Source: Candidatus Levyibacteriota bacterium (lineage in GTDB: Bacteria > Patescibacteria > Microgenomatia > Levybacterales > UBA12049). From it: DNA of 64,000 nt. The DNA lies in contig JACPLG010000008.1 in assembly GCA_016186625.1 (NCBI GenBank), positions 80,719-144,718 of the forward strand, given 5' to 3'. This document shows positions 1-9,334 of this stretch, piece after piece (the first letter of the stretch is position 1; every line of letters begins with the position of its first letter). The position numbers and the translations under genes are program-made. The notes under the pieces are model-generated. The model saw only the letters and a list, made by a program, of their open reading frames with translations. It searched no databases and had not been told where the DNA came from.

Positions 1-275
1 CTAGATCGGAATATTTTGTGAAAGGTACAGAGCCAACAAGCGAATCCGGGGTTTATAAGAAAAAGGATGATAAAGTTTACATTTGGCTCCGTGAATCCGA
101 TCCCGTCTCAACCGACGGAAAAAATAGATGGCAGGAAGGAATAGACAAATGGATTGAGGAAGTGCATAAAGATGACCCACTATATCATCCGCCCGGAGAA
201 GTTATTAATCCTCCAAGTAGTAGTTCGGAGACTCCAACGCCAAGTCCCACCACTTCCCCCACGCCCGGGGTGTAA
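1..275 (+). CDS. C-terminal tail of a penicillin-binding protein (partial)
   Basis: The frame is open from base 3 and runs in from the left edge, so the GTG at 18 is internal and only about the last 90 codons are seen. The visible part opens SEYFVKGTEPT, which resembles the F-x-x-G-T-x-P segment closing the transpeptidase domain of class A penicillin-binding proteins (peptidoglycan glycosyltransferase/transpeptidase, outer face of the membrane). A charged stretch and a Ser/Pro/Thr-rich end (PTPSPTTSPTPGV) follow, a common tail on exported proteins in this window. The SxxK, SxN and KTG motifs lie outside the window, so the family call rests on one short segment. It could be another exported protein with a similar end. 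Confidence 0.55.
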   Translation, partial: RSEYFVKGTEPTSESGVYKKKDDKVYIWLRESDPVSTDGKNRWQEGIDKWIEEVHKDDPLYHPPGEVINPPSSSSETPTPSPTTSPTPGV

Positions 276-276
276 A

Positions 277-312
277 GCTAAAACCACACCCGGGGTGGAA
301 TAGGGTGGAATA
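277..312. repeat. degenerate REP-B palindrome copy
   Basis: The segment after the first stop codon contains CCACACCCGGGGTGGAATAG followed by GGGTGGAAT. This resembles the ACACCCC-GGGGTGT palindrome of the repeat family that brackets the transposase at 37.9 kb, but the second half is decayed. It also lies between two convergent genes and could act as a terminator. Confidence 0.45.
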
Positions 313-314
313 TT

Positions 315-2381
315 TTATTTTACTCTTGCGTTAAACTTTGAGGAAATTGCACTGATTACTTGTTCTCTAATTTCTGAAACTTCTTTGCTTGTTAAATTTC
401 TATCTTCAGCTTGATAAATAATGTGAAAAGTTCTGGCATTTTCAAACTGGTCCTTAAGCTTCACTTCTCTTATCAAAAAACTCTGAAGAGATATCTCCTC
501 AATAACATCTTGAGTTGAAACTGCCTCATCCAAAACAAAAGTAATATCCTCAAAAACTGCCGGAAATTTTGCCAGAGGTTTGTAAACTTTTTTATTGGTT
601 GCGTTTTTAAGCAAGATTTCAAAGTTAATTTCAAAATCTATGAGATTGCTATTTAGAATTTCAATATATCCGACATTTTCGTTTTCAATTGAGATTTCTG
701 CTCCTCCTTCTACTCTATTTTTAACTTTGTAATTTTTTATCTCCAAATCGTCAAATAGGGCTTCGATTAGTCCTTTTACTTCAAAGAAAGAGACTCCCGT
801 TTTTTTAATAAGTCCGGCAAGAGTTAACTTTTCTTTAGGCAGGTTTTGCCCTGAGCCGATTCGGTCTGAGCGGGTTCGACGTCCTGAGCTCACCGTCGAA
901 GGACTCACGGTCGAATGACTTGTCGAACGGGCTTTTTGACTTTTATGATAGGTATTGGCAAGTTCAAAGATTTTGATAATTTCTTTTGCCTTATTGTTCT
1001 CAGCTACCTCGAGAAGGCTTGGAACAAGAGTATTTCGAAGATATACCATATCCGAAGTTAATGGATTTTTAAGCTTAATGGCATTATTAATTGGACCGTC
1101 AAATAAATCCTCAGAAACCAGGGAATATGTGTAAACCTCAGTGTATCCCCAGTATTTAAGTGCGCTTTTAATTCTATCTTCCCAGTAGAAATTGTTGGCA
1201 TATGGAATCGTTTTGTCACTTAAGAAAGATGGGATAATACTTGGTATCCTATGGTACCCATAAATTCTTGCTATTTCTTCAATGATGTCTTCTTCTATTT
1301 TTATATCATTAATCCGTTCTGATGGAACCTCAACCTTAAAAAAACCTAAATGAGCGCTGACTTTAAAACCAAGTTTTTGAAGAATTTCAGTTGCGATATT
1401 TGGATTTATCCCAACTCCAATTATCTTGTTAATCTTCTCAAGAGAAACCTTTACAGTTTGAGTTTTTGGTTTGTTAGGATAAACATCCAGGATTTTTGAG
1501 ACAACTTTTCCCTGTGCAATTTGCTGATAAAGTTCAATTCCTCTTTTTAGCGCAAGTTCCATAAACTCCGGATCCACTCCCTTTTCGTTAACAATGGCCG
1601 CTTCAGTTCTAATTCCAAGACTCATTGAAGTTTGTCTGATACGATCGGGATTATTATTATCAAGAAAAAATAGTATTCTTTTGGTTTTTTCATTAACAAC
1701 AGAATTTGCTGTTCCCATAATTCCCAAAAGGTCGATTATTTCCCCTTCCCCATTGTCAGCAACTATATCTCCACCCAGTAATCGATACTCTTTCCCATCC
1801 AAAGTTGTAATAATTTCTCCTTTTTTTGACCCTCTTATTATCATCTCTTTAGTGTTTAATAAATCGTAGTCAAACACATGAGCGGGGTGGCCAATTTCGC
1901 GCATTACATAATTTGTGACATCAACCAGATTATTAAGACTTCTTATTCCGGAAAGTTCCAGACGATTGGCAATTTCTTTTGGGCTTTTGCCAATATTAAC
2001 TTCCAAGACCACAGCCATAATTCTATTTACCAGTTTTGGGTCATTTTTGATTTCAATCGGGAAAGAAATATCTCCTTCCGCAACTTTTGGTGTTTTTGGC
2101 GGAATGTATTTTGCCGCAATTCCATTCCCTGAAAGTGAAGCCGTTGCCTCTTTTGCAATTCCTGCAACAGACATTAAATCCGGCCTGTTGGTTGTAACCT
2201 CGATATCATAAGTGTAATCATCTCCAGCTTTCCCGCCTGCAACGCCTGCGCTAGCATAGCGGGCAGGTTCTGTCTGCCCTACCGAAACAGAAGTCAGGGA
2301 AAGTTGCCGGGCAATTTCTGAGGCACTTGCTTTTGTTTCCAAAAATTCTCTTAACCAAGAGTCAACGATTTTTATTTGCAT
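315..2381 (-). CDS. pheT: phenylalanyl-tRNA synthetase beta chain, short form
   Basis: This is the beta subunit of PheRS, which with PheS charges tRNA-Phe. It has 688 residues against about 790 in most bacteria. The N-terminus (DSWLREFLETKASASEIARQL) runs almost directly into DIEVTTNRPDLMSVAGIAKE, so the EMAPII-like OB-fold tRNA-binding domain that normally intervenes is missing. B3/B4 (editing), B5, the class II-like core and a C-terminal FDX-ACB domain (roughly residues 600-688) are recognisable. Two dispersed repeats are inserted in frame: one near residues 40-52 (ARYASAGVAGGKAG) and one near 485-512 (a Ser/Arg-rich stretch). pheS lies just upstream on the same strand, 64 nt away, with a palindrome between them. 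No clear Shine-Dalgarno precedes the ATG. Confidence 0.95.
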   Translation of the reverse strand: MQIKIVDSWLREFLETKASASEIARQLSLTSVSVGQTEPARYASAGVAGGKAGDDYTYDIEVTTNRPDLMSVAGIAKEATASLSGNGIAAKYIPPKTPKVAEGDISFPIEIKNDPKLVNRIMAVVLEVNIGKSPKEIANRLELSGIRSLNNLVDVTNYVMREIGHPAHVFDYDLLNTKEMIIRGSKKGEIITTLDGKEYRLLGGDIVADNGEGEIIDLLGIMGTANSVVNEKTKRILFFLDNNNPDRIRQTSMSLGIRTEAAIVNEKGVDPEFMELALKRGIELYQQIAQGKVVSKILDVYPNKPKTQTVKVSLEKINKIIGVGINPNIATEILQKLGFKVSAHLGFFKVEVPSERINDIKIEEDIIEEIARIYGYHRIPSIIPSFLSDKTIPYANNFYWEDRIKSALKYWGYTEVYTYSLVSEDLFDGPINNAIKLKNPLTSDMVYLRNTLVPSLLEVAENNKAKEIIKIFELANTYHKSQKARSTSHSTVSPSTVSSGRRTRSDRIGSGQNLPKEKLTLAGLIKKTGVSFFEVKGLIEALFDDLEIKNYKVKNRVEGGAEISIENENVGYIEILNSNLIDFEINFEILLKNATNKKVYKPLAKFPAVFEDITFVLDEAVSTQDVIEEISLQSFLIREVKLKDQFENARTFHIIYQAEDRNLTSKEVSEIREQVISAISSKFNARVK
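848..932. repeat. tRNA-element-type repeat inserted in frame in pheT
   Basis: About 85 bp beginning GCCCTGAGCC and ending TGTCGAACGGGC interrupt pheT without breaking its frame. The right part (GTCGAATGACTTGTCGAA) is identical to the right end of the element at tRNA-Gly (32.55 kb). The left end carries the same TTCGAC/GTCGAA motifs. The encoded Ser/Arg-rich loop (RSTSHSTVSPSTVSSG) is unlike PheT elsewhere. Confidence 0.7.
2232..2267. repeat. 36-bp CCCGCC...GGCAGG palindromic repeat in pheT
   Basis: A 36-bp imperfect palindrome (CCCGCCTGCAACGCC...TAGCGGGCAGG) adds exactly 12 codons to pheT. The same unit, in the other orientation, sits inside the tRNA leader at 19658-19695. Partial copies are at 16.44, 34.87 and 48.49 kb. 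It is a mobile palindromic repeat of unknown mechanism. Confidence 0.75.
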
Positions 2382-2389
2382 ACGCTCAT

Positions 2390-2446
2390 GTCATTCTGAG
2401 GCTTGCCGAAGAATCTTAAGATCCTTCACTTCGTTCAGGATGACAT
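2390..2446. repeat. imperfect palindrome between pheS and pheT
   Basis: TGTCATTCTGAG near the left end is the approximate reverse complement of TTCAGGATGACA near the right end, giving a hairpin of about 57 nt in the pheS-pheT transcript. It fills nearly the whole spacer. Elements of this look are dispersed in many bacterial genomes. No poly-T follows, so it is not an obvious terminator. Confidence 0.6.
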
Positions 2447-3480
2447 TAAAATTGCTCGAGAAATTCTAATTTATTTGAATAGAGTAAGCGCAAATCATCA
2501 ATTTCGATCCCTTCTTTCATCATTAGAACTCGCTCAACCCCCCAACCGAATGCGAATCCGTTGTGTTTTTCCGGATCAATCTTGCAGTTTCTTAGAACTT
2601 GAGGATGAACCATCCCCGCTCCTCCCAATTCAAGCCAGCCTTCTTTGCAGAGCTTACAGCCCCGGCCTAAACAAACACCGCATGTTACATCCACTTCAAA
2701 AGATGGTTCGGTAAACTCAAAATGATAAGGTCTTATTCTTGATTTTCGTTCTTCTCCAAAATATGTTTTAACAAAATATTCTAGTACTCCCTTAAGGTTT
2801 GAGATCGATAAACTAGTATTAACAGCTAATCCTTCAAACTGGTGAAACATTGGGGTATGCGAAACATCAGACTGTCTCCTGTAACACCTAGCGATATTTA
2901 GCATTTTAATAGGAAGCTTTCCTTTTTCCATCTCTCTAATTTGACCATTTGATGTGTGTGGAGTTAAAAGCATTGGCCCATATTTTGGATGAGGGGGTGC
3001 ATCTATGAAAAAGGTTTCCCAGTCATCCCTAGCAGGATGATTTTCCGAAAAGTTGAGAGCTCCGAAGGGGTACCAGTCCCATTCCACTTCAGGATAGCGG
3101 ACTCGCCCAAATCCTATTTTTTCAAAAATTGATGTTATTTCCCAAATTGCCTGAGTGATGAGATGTAAGTGTCCAAGGGGAGGCCTTATTCCCGGGTCGG
3201 TTACATCAATTTTTTTGATTCTTTTCCCTAATTCTTGATTCTTAATTCTTACTTCTTGTTCGATAATGGCACTTTCAATTGATTCCTTAACTTCATTTGC
3301 TAAGATTCCCACCTCTCTTCTTTTCTCAGGATTTATTTTTGGAAGGCGTTTTATAACAAGAGTTAACTGGCCGCTTTTTCCCAAAAATTGCAGTTTAATA
3401 TGTTCAAGTTCGTCCGGGTCCTTAGCGTCCAAAATAAGTGACACCGCATTATTTTTGATATTGATGAGTTCATTTTCCAT
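2446..3480 (-). CDS. pheS: phenylalanyl-tRNA synthetase alpha chain
   Basis: This is the catalytic alpha subunit of PheRS, forming phenylalanyl-adenylate and charging tRNA-Phe as an alpha2beta2 enzyme. Its 344 residues are a normal length. The N-terminal coiled-coil arm is followed by the class II core: TQAIWEITSIFEKIGFG region, motif 2 around CYRRQSDVSHTPMFHQFEGL, and motif 3 GFAFGWGVERVLMMKEGI near residues 310-325. A Cys-rich knuckle, CGVCLGRGCKLC (about residue 265), precedes LELGGAGMVHP; this zinc-binding variant is known in many bacterial PheS proteins. It is the first gene of a pheS-pheT operon. The ATG at 3480 has no strong Shine-Dalgarno. Confidence 0.97.
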   Translation of the reverse strand: MENELINIKNNAVSLILDAKDPDELEHIKLQFLGKSGQLTLVIKRLPKINPEKRREVGILANEVKESIESAIIEQEVRIKNQELGKRIKKIDVTDPGIRPPLGHLHLITQAIWEITSIFEKIGFGRVRYPEVEWDWYPFGALNFSENHPARDDWETFFIDAPPHPKYGPMLLTPHTSNGQIREMEKGKLPIKMLNIARCYRRQSDVSHTPMFHQFEGLAVNTSLSISNLKGVLEYFVKTYFGEERKSRIRPYHFEFTEPSFEVDVTCGVCLGRGCKLCKEGWLELGGAGMVHPQVLRNCKIDPEKHNGFAFGWGVERVLMMKEGIEIDDLRLLYSNKLEFLEQF

Positions 3481-3598
3481 GATGTTTTAAGGATATCAAA
3501 TTTAAAGCCAAAATGCAGTCTGCCTGTTTTATAAACATTGTCAGAGCTTGACAAGTGTTTGTGGAAAATGATTAGCTAATATCAGATAAGAATTTATT

Positions 3599-5830
3599 AT
3601 GCCCGATAATCAGGAGCAAATTGTTGTAAAAGAAAAATCAGGATTTATAAGAAGGGTTCTTGGACCAATTTTATCCCCCTTTGATAAGCTTTTTAGTATG
3701 CTTCCCAAGGATAAACGAAAACTAACACTCCTAATTATTACCCTGGCAATTCCCATAACTGTAATAGCTGCTCTTATTCAGCAGGAGCTAAGGGGAAGAG
3801 CTGCTGGAGAAAGACAGCTCATCATGGGAATGTCTAACAGAGGTGGTTATAGTAGTAAGGATGTTAATGTTCAAGGAATTAAAGAAGCAATAGAAACAAT
3901 CAGGAGAGAAACAGGACGATATCCTGCCATTTATCCATTATGGGTAAATTTTGAAGAAAGTCCAGGAAGTGGTGACCCGAGAGCCTCTTTCCCTAGTAAA
4001 GAAATTACAGATTATTTAGATGCCAGAGGTATTGCTGTTGCTATTTTTATGCAGCCCGTTGGCCCTGGGATTGGCAGAAATGACGGAAGGTTTATTTTCT
4101 CCTCTAATACCTCTTCGTCAGTACCAAATGGCCAGATTAAGTTTGATTCTTCAAATCCCTCAAGTATAACAAGGATATATGTAAGTAAAACTTCTTCAGG
4201 CACTGAAAATCCTGCAGGGCTTGCTAATACCTGGGTTCCTGGCGCAAAGGCTTCTGTGTTCGGCTCTGATTCAAGTGGGAATGTAGCCTATACTGATTCA
4301 AATTTTTTTGGTTTCACTGTTAACTCTAAGGCAGACAGCGGGACTTTCTGGACGCTCGGAGTAACTGTAAATAGAGCTGGTAGTTTGTCCGGTATTTTTT
4401 CAAACGGAAGGCCTGTCTTCATTACGATGGCCGATACTTTTGCCAAAAAATACAGCAATCAATCAATCGCAAACGGATCGTTTGATCCATTTCTGCGGCA
4501 ACTTGCACAGGCTGCAAGATCGTATGGGAAACCTGTTCTTCTTAGATATGCTCATGAAATGAATGCACATTGGTTCCCATGGACAGTTGGACAACCAGAC
4601 CCAAAAAAAAGTTATGGAAGATACGTGTATTTTAATCAGGGAAATACGCCTTCGAATTATGTAGCAGCATGGAGACGTGTTTATACAGTTATAAAATTGG
4701 AAGCTCCGAATGTTAAATTATTCTGGGTTCCATCAAGAGTGGCTCCGACAAAACTTGATATATATGATGGTTTTTACCCCGGGAATAACTACGTTGATTA
4801 TGTAGGGTTTGATGCTTATAGCGGTCTAGGCGGAAATAACCCTAAGAACTATATTTCTATGTATGACTCCTACAAAAGAGTTATGGAAAAGGTACTACAG
4901 CTTTCAAATAACAGAAAACCTGTTTTTATAGGTGAAACTGGAGTCAATTCTATAAATGTACCAAGCGGTTTTAGTAGAGCGGATTGGGTGAGGCGAGGAT
5001 ATAATGATGCATATAACGCATGGCCCAAGCTCGCAGGAATTATTTATTTCAACTTTGATATGAGAGATACTGAGAACAATAACTGGTTATTATCTGCTTC
5101 TCCCGAAGCGTTGTCAGCATATAGAGATATAGCTTCAAGAGCCAAGTTTCAGGGTAAATTTGAGGAAGGATCCACACCAACACCAACCCCAGTCCTTCCA
5201 ACAGTTCCGCCAATTATAGTATCGCCTACCCCATCCCTAGGTATTTCAGCCTTCATAGAGTCAGGTGGAAGTGTGGTTATGGAAGCTGAGAATAATGACA
5301 AAAGATTTAATAGAGGCAATTATAGGTGGGCAGGTGCGGCACCGGATACTCCACTCACAGCAACCTCTGGATATGTGAACGAAGGAACTAGAAAAGGATA
5401 CACAGCAGTAAGACCAAATGATGATAAAGTAACTTATTTTGAAGGAGGATATAAAAAGGGTCCTGAAGTGGTGTATAACATTAATTTCTCTTCAACTGGA
5501 ACATATTATGTTTACATGAGAAGCTCAGGTCCTGATAGCAAATCAGACTCAGCTCACTATGGTCTTGATGGCGCCTATGATGGCACTATAGCCTTATATT
5601 ATAGAGGGGAGGGGGGTGCTTCAACTAATTGGCAGTGGAAAGGAAATAATAATGATGGAACAAAAGCTAGAATTAGAGTTACTACTCCTGGAATTCATAC
5701 GTTCCATATATACATGCGAGAAGACGGGACACAAATCGATAGAATTCGACTTTTTAAAAATTCTTCCTGGACTCCATCACCAGGTCCTGCTGCAGATGGT
5801 CCTTCAGAAAGTCTAAGAGGGAAATTCTAG
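3599..5830 (+). CDS. membrane-anchored GH26-like glycoside hydrolase with C-terminal carbohydrate-binding-type domain
   Basis: An exported 743-residue enzyme. A cytoplasmic Lys/Arg-rich leader is followed by one membrane helix (about 41-63). Residues about 80-525 form a TIM-barrel glycosidase. RYAHEMN (Glu about 320) fits the acid/base signature and FIGETGV (Glu about 446) the nucleophile signature of GH26 and related clan GH-A beta-mannanases. A Thr/Pro linker (TPTPTPVLPTVPP) leads to a C-terminal beta-sandwich (about 565-735; MEAENND...IDRIRLF), typical of CBM6/CBM35-like modules. The substrate is not determinable from sequence; a beta-mannan or other envelope or environmental polysaccharide is plausible. 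It starts 119 bp from the divergent pheS and shares its architecture (single N-terminal helix, linker, C-terminal module) with the next gene. Confidence 0.8.
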   Translation: MPDNQEQIVVKEKSGFIRRVLGPILSPFDKLFSMLPKDKRKLTLLIITLAIPITVIAALIQQELRGRAAGERQLIMGMSNRGGYSSKDVNVQGIKEAIETIRRETGRYPAIYPLWVNFEESPGSGDPRASFPSKEITDYLDARGIAVAIFMQPVGPGIGRNDGRFIFSSNTSSSVPNGQIKFDSSNPSSITRIYVSKTSSGTENPAGLANTWVPGAKASVFGSDSSGNVAYTDSNFFGFTVNSKADSGTFWTLGVTVNRAGSLSGIFSNGRPVFITMADTFAKKYSNQSIANGSFDPFLRQLAQAARSYGKPVLLRYAHEMNAHWFPWTVGQPDPKKSYGRYVYFNQGNTPSNYVAAWRRVYTVIKLEAPNVKLFWVPSRVAPTKLDIYDGFYPGNNYVDYVGFDAYSGLGGNNPKNYISMYDSYKRVMEKVLQLSNNRKPVFIGETGVNSINVPSGFSRADWVRRGYNDAYNAWPKLAGIIYFNFDMRDTENNNWLLSASPEALSAYRDIASRAKFQGKFEEGSTPTPTPVLPTVPPIIVSPTPSLGISAFIESGGSVVMEAENNDKRFNRGNYRWAGAAPDTPLTATSGYVNEGTRKGYTAVRPNDDKVTYFEGGYKKGPEVVYNINFSSTGTYYVYMRSSGPDSKSDSAHYGLDGAYDGTIALYYRGEGGASTNWQWKGNNNDGTKARIRVTTPGIHTFHIYMREDGTQIDRIRLFKNSSWTPSPGPAADGPSESLRGKF

Positions 5831-5892
5831 CAAGTACCACACATATTGACTTTACTTTCTTATTAATTCTATGATCAAATCAGGCAACTTAT

Positions 5893-8800
5893 ATGTCTTA
5901 TTATTATAAGTTCAATAACCGTCTTGAAGAAGTAAAAAGCAGATCTCAAAAACTCACCAAACTCCTCAAAAAAAATAAAAAATCCATAATTGCCGTTTTG
6001 ATTTTAATTGTTTTTCCTGTCTTTGTTATTGCATCTCAGCAGAGACAAGAGACAAGACAATTCGCATCGGAAAAAAATAAAGAAGAGAAAACTCCTCCAC
6101 CTTCCCCAAAAGGATATATTGTAGAATTTAGTTCTTCTCCTGCAATTGCTGTTTCATCGGATGAAGAGGATGAGGATGAAGATGAAGATAAATTAGACAA
6201 AACACTCCTAGAATCTTCCTATGAGTCTAATAAAAATAAAGTTATTGCGGAGCACCAACGCGCAAAAAGTGATGTTCTTGAAAAAATTGGAAAGAAATCA
6301 TTTGATTTATCCAAAAGTAAGAAGGGTGATAAAAAAGTTGTACTTCTGTCAGAGTTTCGAAGTATTTTTAACGGTATAGCTATTGATGCAGACGAAGAAG
6401 ATATTGAGAAAATAAAAAAATCCTCATATGTAAAAGCAGTTTATCCAAATCTGGCAGTTGAAACAACACTAATGGATTCTATCCCTCTAATAAAGGCAGA
6501 TAAGGTCTGGCAGGATGTTTTAGACTCAACAGGTGCTCCTGTGACTGGGAAAGGAGTAAATGTGGTAATTTTGGATAGCGGGATAGATTATACGCATGTT
6601 GATTTAGGTGGGACAGTTATTGAGGAGAGGCCTCTTGAGAAAATCAGCAATAAACCGATTATCAATTCGTATAATACTGACTCTGCATTTTCATATAATC
6701 AAAATAGAATTGCCTATGCCTCAGGAGCGGACCAGGTGACAATTTACTCCTTTGATACCAAAAGCAGCGAAGACGTTAGTTTGGGGACTTCTGATATAAC
6801 AGATCCATCTCTTCGCTTGGTTCTTCTTGCCGCAGATGAGCTTTTTTACATAAGCGGTTCTTTTAAAGTTGTTAACTTGTACCTGAAAAATCTTTCAAGT
6901 GGGCAGGTAAAGAAAATTGCCAACTTAGTTCAGGTAGACCAACAGGGTCAGGAAGACCTTGCGCTCATTTCAGGAATTGCTAGTAAATTTACATTTTCCG
7001 CCGATAAGCTATACTATGAGCGCCAGACAGGAGCTGTGGATGGTAATAAAAATATTCTTTACGCTCTCTTTGCCTATGATTTGTCAACGGGACAGGAGAC
7101 AAAAATCCTGGATGATTCACCCTACGTGAGATTTGCAAAAGCTTCGGAGAATAAGCTTGTTTATTCCGTCTATGATCCTCAAGCGGCAAACTTCACAAAA
7201 AATGTAGTTAGAGATTTAGACACAGGGGAAGAAGAAGATATTATTTTTCCTGGAGTCGGGCCTGCAATTGATTTTAAAAATAATTTAATTTTGTCTAAAT
7301 CTTATGGTTCTTCTAGGACTTATGATTTATATAATATTGAAACAAAAGAGCAAAGAAAGCTTGTCTTTGACGATTCAGAATCCGCACAGATTAATTCTCC
7401 AAACATAAACGATCTTTATTATAAACTCCCCAAAGGGCTAATTGGAGATAATGTTATTTTCTTTGAAAGAAACGACTTAACCTATCAGATAGTTGCTTTT
7501 GATTTACAAAAAAATAAGTATTCAATTATAAATCTTAAAACTTTCTCGGGGAAAGTTGCGGGTGATGGTAAAAAAGTATGTTTTGCCGCAAAATTAGATT
7601 TTGAAATTTATTGTCACAACTTCGATACTGAGTTTGCCTACCCATTACCGTCCCAAACCTATAATGAAAAAGTAAAAGGAGGAATTAATTTTTTTGATTC
7701 CGGAAAGGACGGACTGGATGATCTGGGACATGGCACTAATGTAGCCGGAGTAGCAGCAGGTAGCGGCAGTTTAAAAGGAGCTGCCCCCGGCGCTTTCCTA
7801 TATTCATATAAAGTTGTGTCTGGGGAAGGTTTTGGATATGTTGATAAAATAATTGCGGGTATTGATGCGGCTGTCCAAACTAATTTTGACCTAGATCCAA
7901 CGAATGATATCAAAGTTATTAACATAAGCCTTGGAGCAACTTGCGCTGGAAAGTATTCCGATATTTGCGGGCCCGCTGACCCAATGTCACGCTCAGTTAA
8001 TAATGCAGTAGGAAGTGGTCTTGTAGTTGTTGCTGGCGCCGGAAATGGCGGAGCATCTGGCGATCTAATTTCAAGCCCGGGAACAGCAAGAAGAGCAATA
8101 ACGGTTGGAGCAATTGATAAATCTAAAAAAATTGCGCAGTTCAGCTCACGCGGTCCTGTTATTTGGAACGATAAAGATCTTAAAAAACCGGATGTAGTTG
8201 CTCCCGGGGTAGAAATCTGCTCCGCTCAGCTGTTTTATATTTATCGTTCATTTTTCAGATGTTTTGATGATAAACATATAAAACAATCAGGAACATCCAT
8301 GTCAACTCCTCACGTCACAGGACTTGCGGCCTTAATTCTTCAGGCTCATCCAGACTGGAGTCCGGCCCAAGTTAAAAAAGCAATAAAAGATACCGCAGTG
8401 GATTTAGATTATAATTACAACAGACAAGGTGCAGGCTTAATTAACGGGACAAAACTTTTTAAGAAATATCCTCCAGCCACTCCTACCCCAACAGCCGCTC
8501 CAACACCTTCTTCAAGAAAAGTAAATTTATTTCCTACCGCTGATTCGTTTGTGAGAAAAGATAGGCCAAAAAGTAATTTTGGGACTCTTAAATATATTCA
8601 GACTGATTCCAGCCCTGATACAATTTCATTTATTAAATTTAATTTAAGAAGTCTTGCTGACAAAAATATAATTTCGGCAAAGTTATATTTAAAAGTAGAT
8701 GATCCAAGCCAAGCAACGCAGTCTCTAAAAAGAGGGGCAGGCAACAACTGGACACAGCGAAATATTAATTACAACAACAAGCCTTCTTTTAATGCGACCA

Positions 8801-8985
8801 TCACCACATTTAAGGCAAATAAAAGAAACAAAATTATAGAATTAGATTTAATAAATCTGGTTAGAAATAGGAAAGGAGAGGTAATTACCTTAGGAATTAC
8901 CTCATCCGGCACAAACCCAGCAAAATACTATTCAGTAGAAGCCAATAGATCAAATAGGCCCAAACTTGAAGTAGAATATAATTAA
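5893..8985 (+). CDS. membrane-anchored subtilisin-like protease with large insert and DNRLRE-type C-terminal domain
   Basis: A 1030-residue S8 serine protease. One membrane helix lies at about 33-54, then an acidic stretch and an inhibitor-like propeptide region (about 70-200). The catalytic triad is visible: Asp228 (ILDSGIDYTH), His613 (DLGHGTNVAG) and Ser802 (SGTSMSTPHV). Asp and His are normally about 30-60 residues apart. Here about 385 residues intervene, with repeated blocks of the type NKLVYSVYDP, NLILSKSYGS and DNVIFFERND, like a TolB/YncE-style beta-propeller. After a TPTPTAAPTP linker, residues about 875-1030 resemble a DNRLRE/CBM96 beta-sandwich (FPTADSFVRKD, FNLRSL). It probably acts at the cell surface. 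The ATG at 5893 is chosen because it directly precedes the charged leader. Confidence 0.9.
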   Translation: MSYYYKFNNRLEEVKSRSQKLTKLLKKNKKSIIAVLILIVFPVFVIASQQRQETRQFASEKNKEEKTPPPSPKGYIVEFSSSPAIAVSSDEEDEDEDEDKLDKTLLESSYESNKNKVIAEHQRAKSDVLEKIGKKSFDLSKSKKGDKKVVLLSEFRSIFNGIAIDADEEDIEKIKKSSYVKAVYPNLAVETTLMDSIPLIKADKVWQDVLDSTGAPVTGKGVNVVILDSGIDYTHVDLGGTVIEERPLEKISNKPIINSYNTDSAFSYNQNRIAYASGADQVTIYSFDTKSSEDVSLGTSDITDPSLRLVLLAADELFYISGSFKVVNLYLKNLSSGQVKKIANLVQVDQQGQEDLALISGIASKFTFSADKLYYERQTGAVDGNKNILYALFAYDLSTGQETKILDDSPYVRFAKASENKLVYSVYDPQAANFTKNVVRDLDTGEEEDIIFPGVGPAIDFKNNLILSKSYGSSRTYDLYNIETKEQRKLVFDDSESAQINSPNINDLYYKLPKGLIGDNVIFFERNDLTYQIVAFDLQKNKYSIINLKTFSGKVAGDGKKVCFAAKLDFEIYCHNFDTEFAYPLPSQTYNEKVKGGINFFDSGKDGLDDLGHGTNVAGVAAGSGSLKGAAPGAFLYSYKVVSGEGFGYVDKIIAGIDAAVQTNFDLDPTNDIKVINISLGATCAGKYSDICGPADPMSRSVNNAVGSGLVVVAGAGNGGASGDLISSPGTARRAITVGAIDKSKKIAQFSSRGPVIWNDKDLKKPDVVAPGVEICSAQLFYIYRSFFRCFDDKHIKQSGTSMSTPHVTGLAALILQAHPDWSPAQVKKAIKDTAVDLDYNYNRQGAGLINGTKLFKKYPPATPTPTAAPTPSSRKVNLFPTADSFVRKDRPKSNFGTLKYIQTDSSPDTISFIKFNLRSLADKNIISAKLYLKVDDPSQATQSLKRGAGNNWTQRNINYNNKPSFNATITTFKANKRNKIIELDLINLVRNRKGEVITLGITSSGTNPAKYYSVEANRSNRPKLEVEYN

Positions 8986-8998
8986 AATCTACCTAAAC

Positions 8999-9235
8999 CT
9001 AGCCCCGTTCTTTACCTCTCATGGTTCCGTTCCAATCTGTCCACGGCACATCAGTTCTAGGTGCTTCTTTGGTTTCTCGATCTGCCAAAGCGTCTCTATA
9101 TGCTTTTCCTGCATCATAAACAGGGAAGACGTGTCTTGCACCTGTATGGTCCCTTACAACCTCTGTTCCAACTGGTATCGATGCTGACAGTCCACTTTCA
9201 TTAATTCCTCCTCCAATTGTTTGTCCTGTTTCCAT
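8999..9235 (-). CDS. small protein of unknown function behind an attenuator leader
   Basis: A 78-residue protein starting METGQTIGGG and rich in Gly, Asp, Arg and Thr, with no membrane helix. I recognise no family. The ATG at 9235 is chosen over an upstream in-frame ATG at 9316 because GGGTGGTGAT lies about 6 nt before it, and the upstream extension runs through a 31-bp palindrome. The same GGGG(T)GTGA-type ribosome site precedes other small unknown genes here (13810, 56311). It is transcribed behind the terminator-like leader at 9335-9452. Confidence 0.6.
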   Translation of the reverse strand: METGQTIGGGINESGLSASIPVGTEVVRDHTGARHVFPVYDAGKAYRDALADRETKEAPRTDVPWTDWNGTMRGKERG

Positions 9236-9290
9236 AAATATCACCACCCTTTTGTACGGGTATACTAGTATATCCGTAATAATATTCTTG

Positions 9291-9321
9291 TAGCTTTGCA
9301 AGGCCTGGCCTTGCAAAGCTA
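9291..9321. repeat. perfect 31-bp palindrome
   Basis: Two 15-bp arms (TAGCTTTGCAAGGCC and its exact complement) flank a single T. It lies between the leader hairpin and the start of the 78-residue gene and can form a very stable stem in RNA, or be a protein site in DNA. Confidence 0.8.
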
Positions 9322-9334
9322 ATTTAAGACCACA

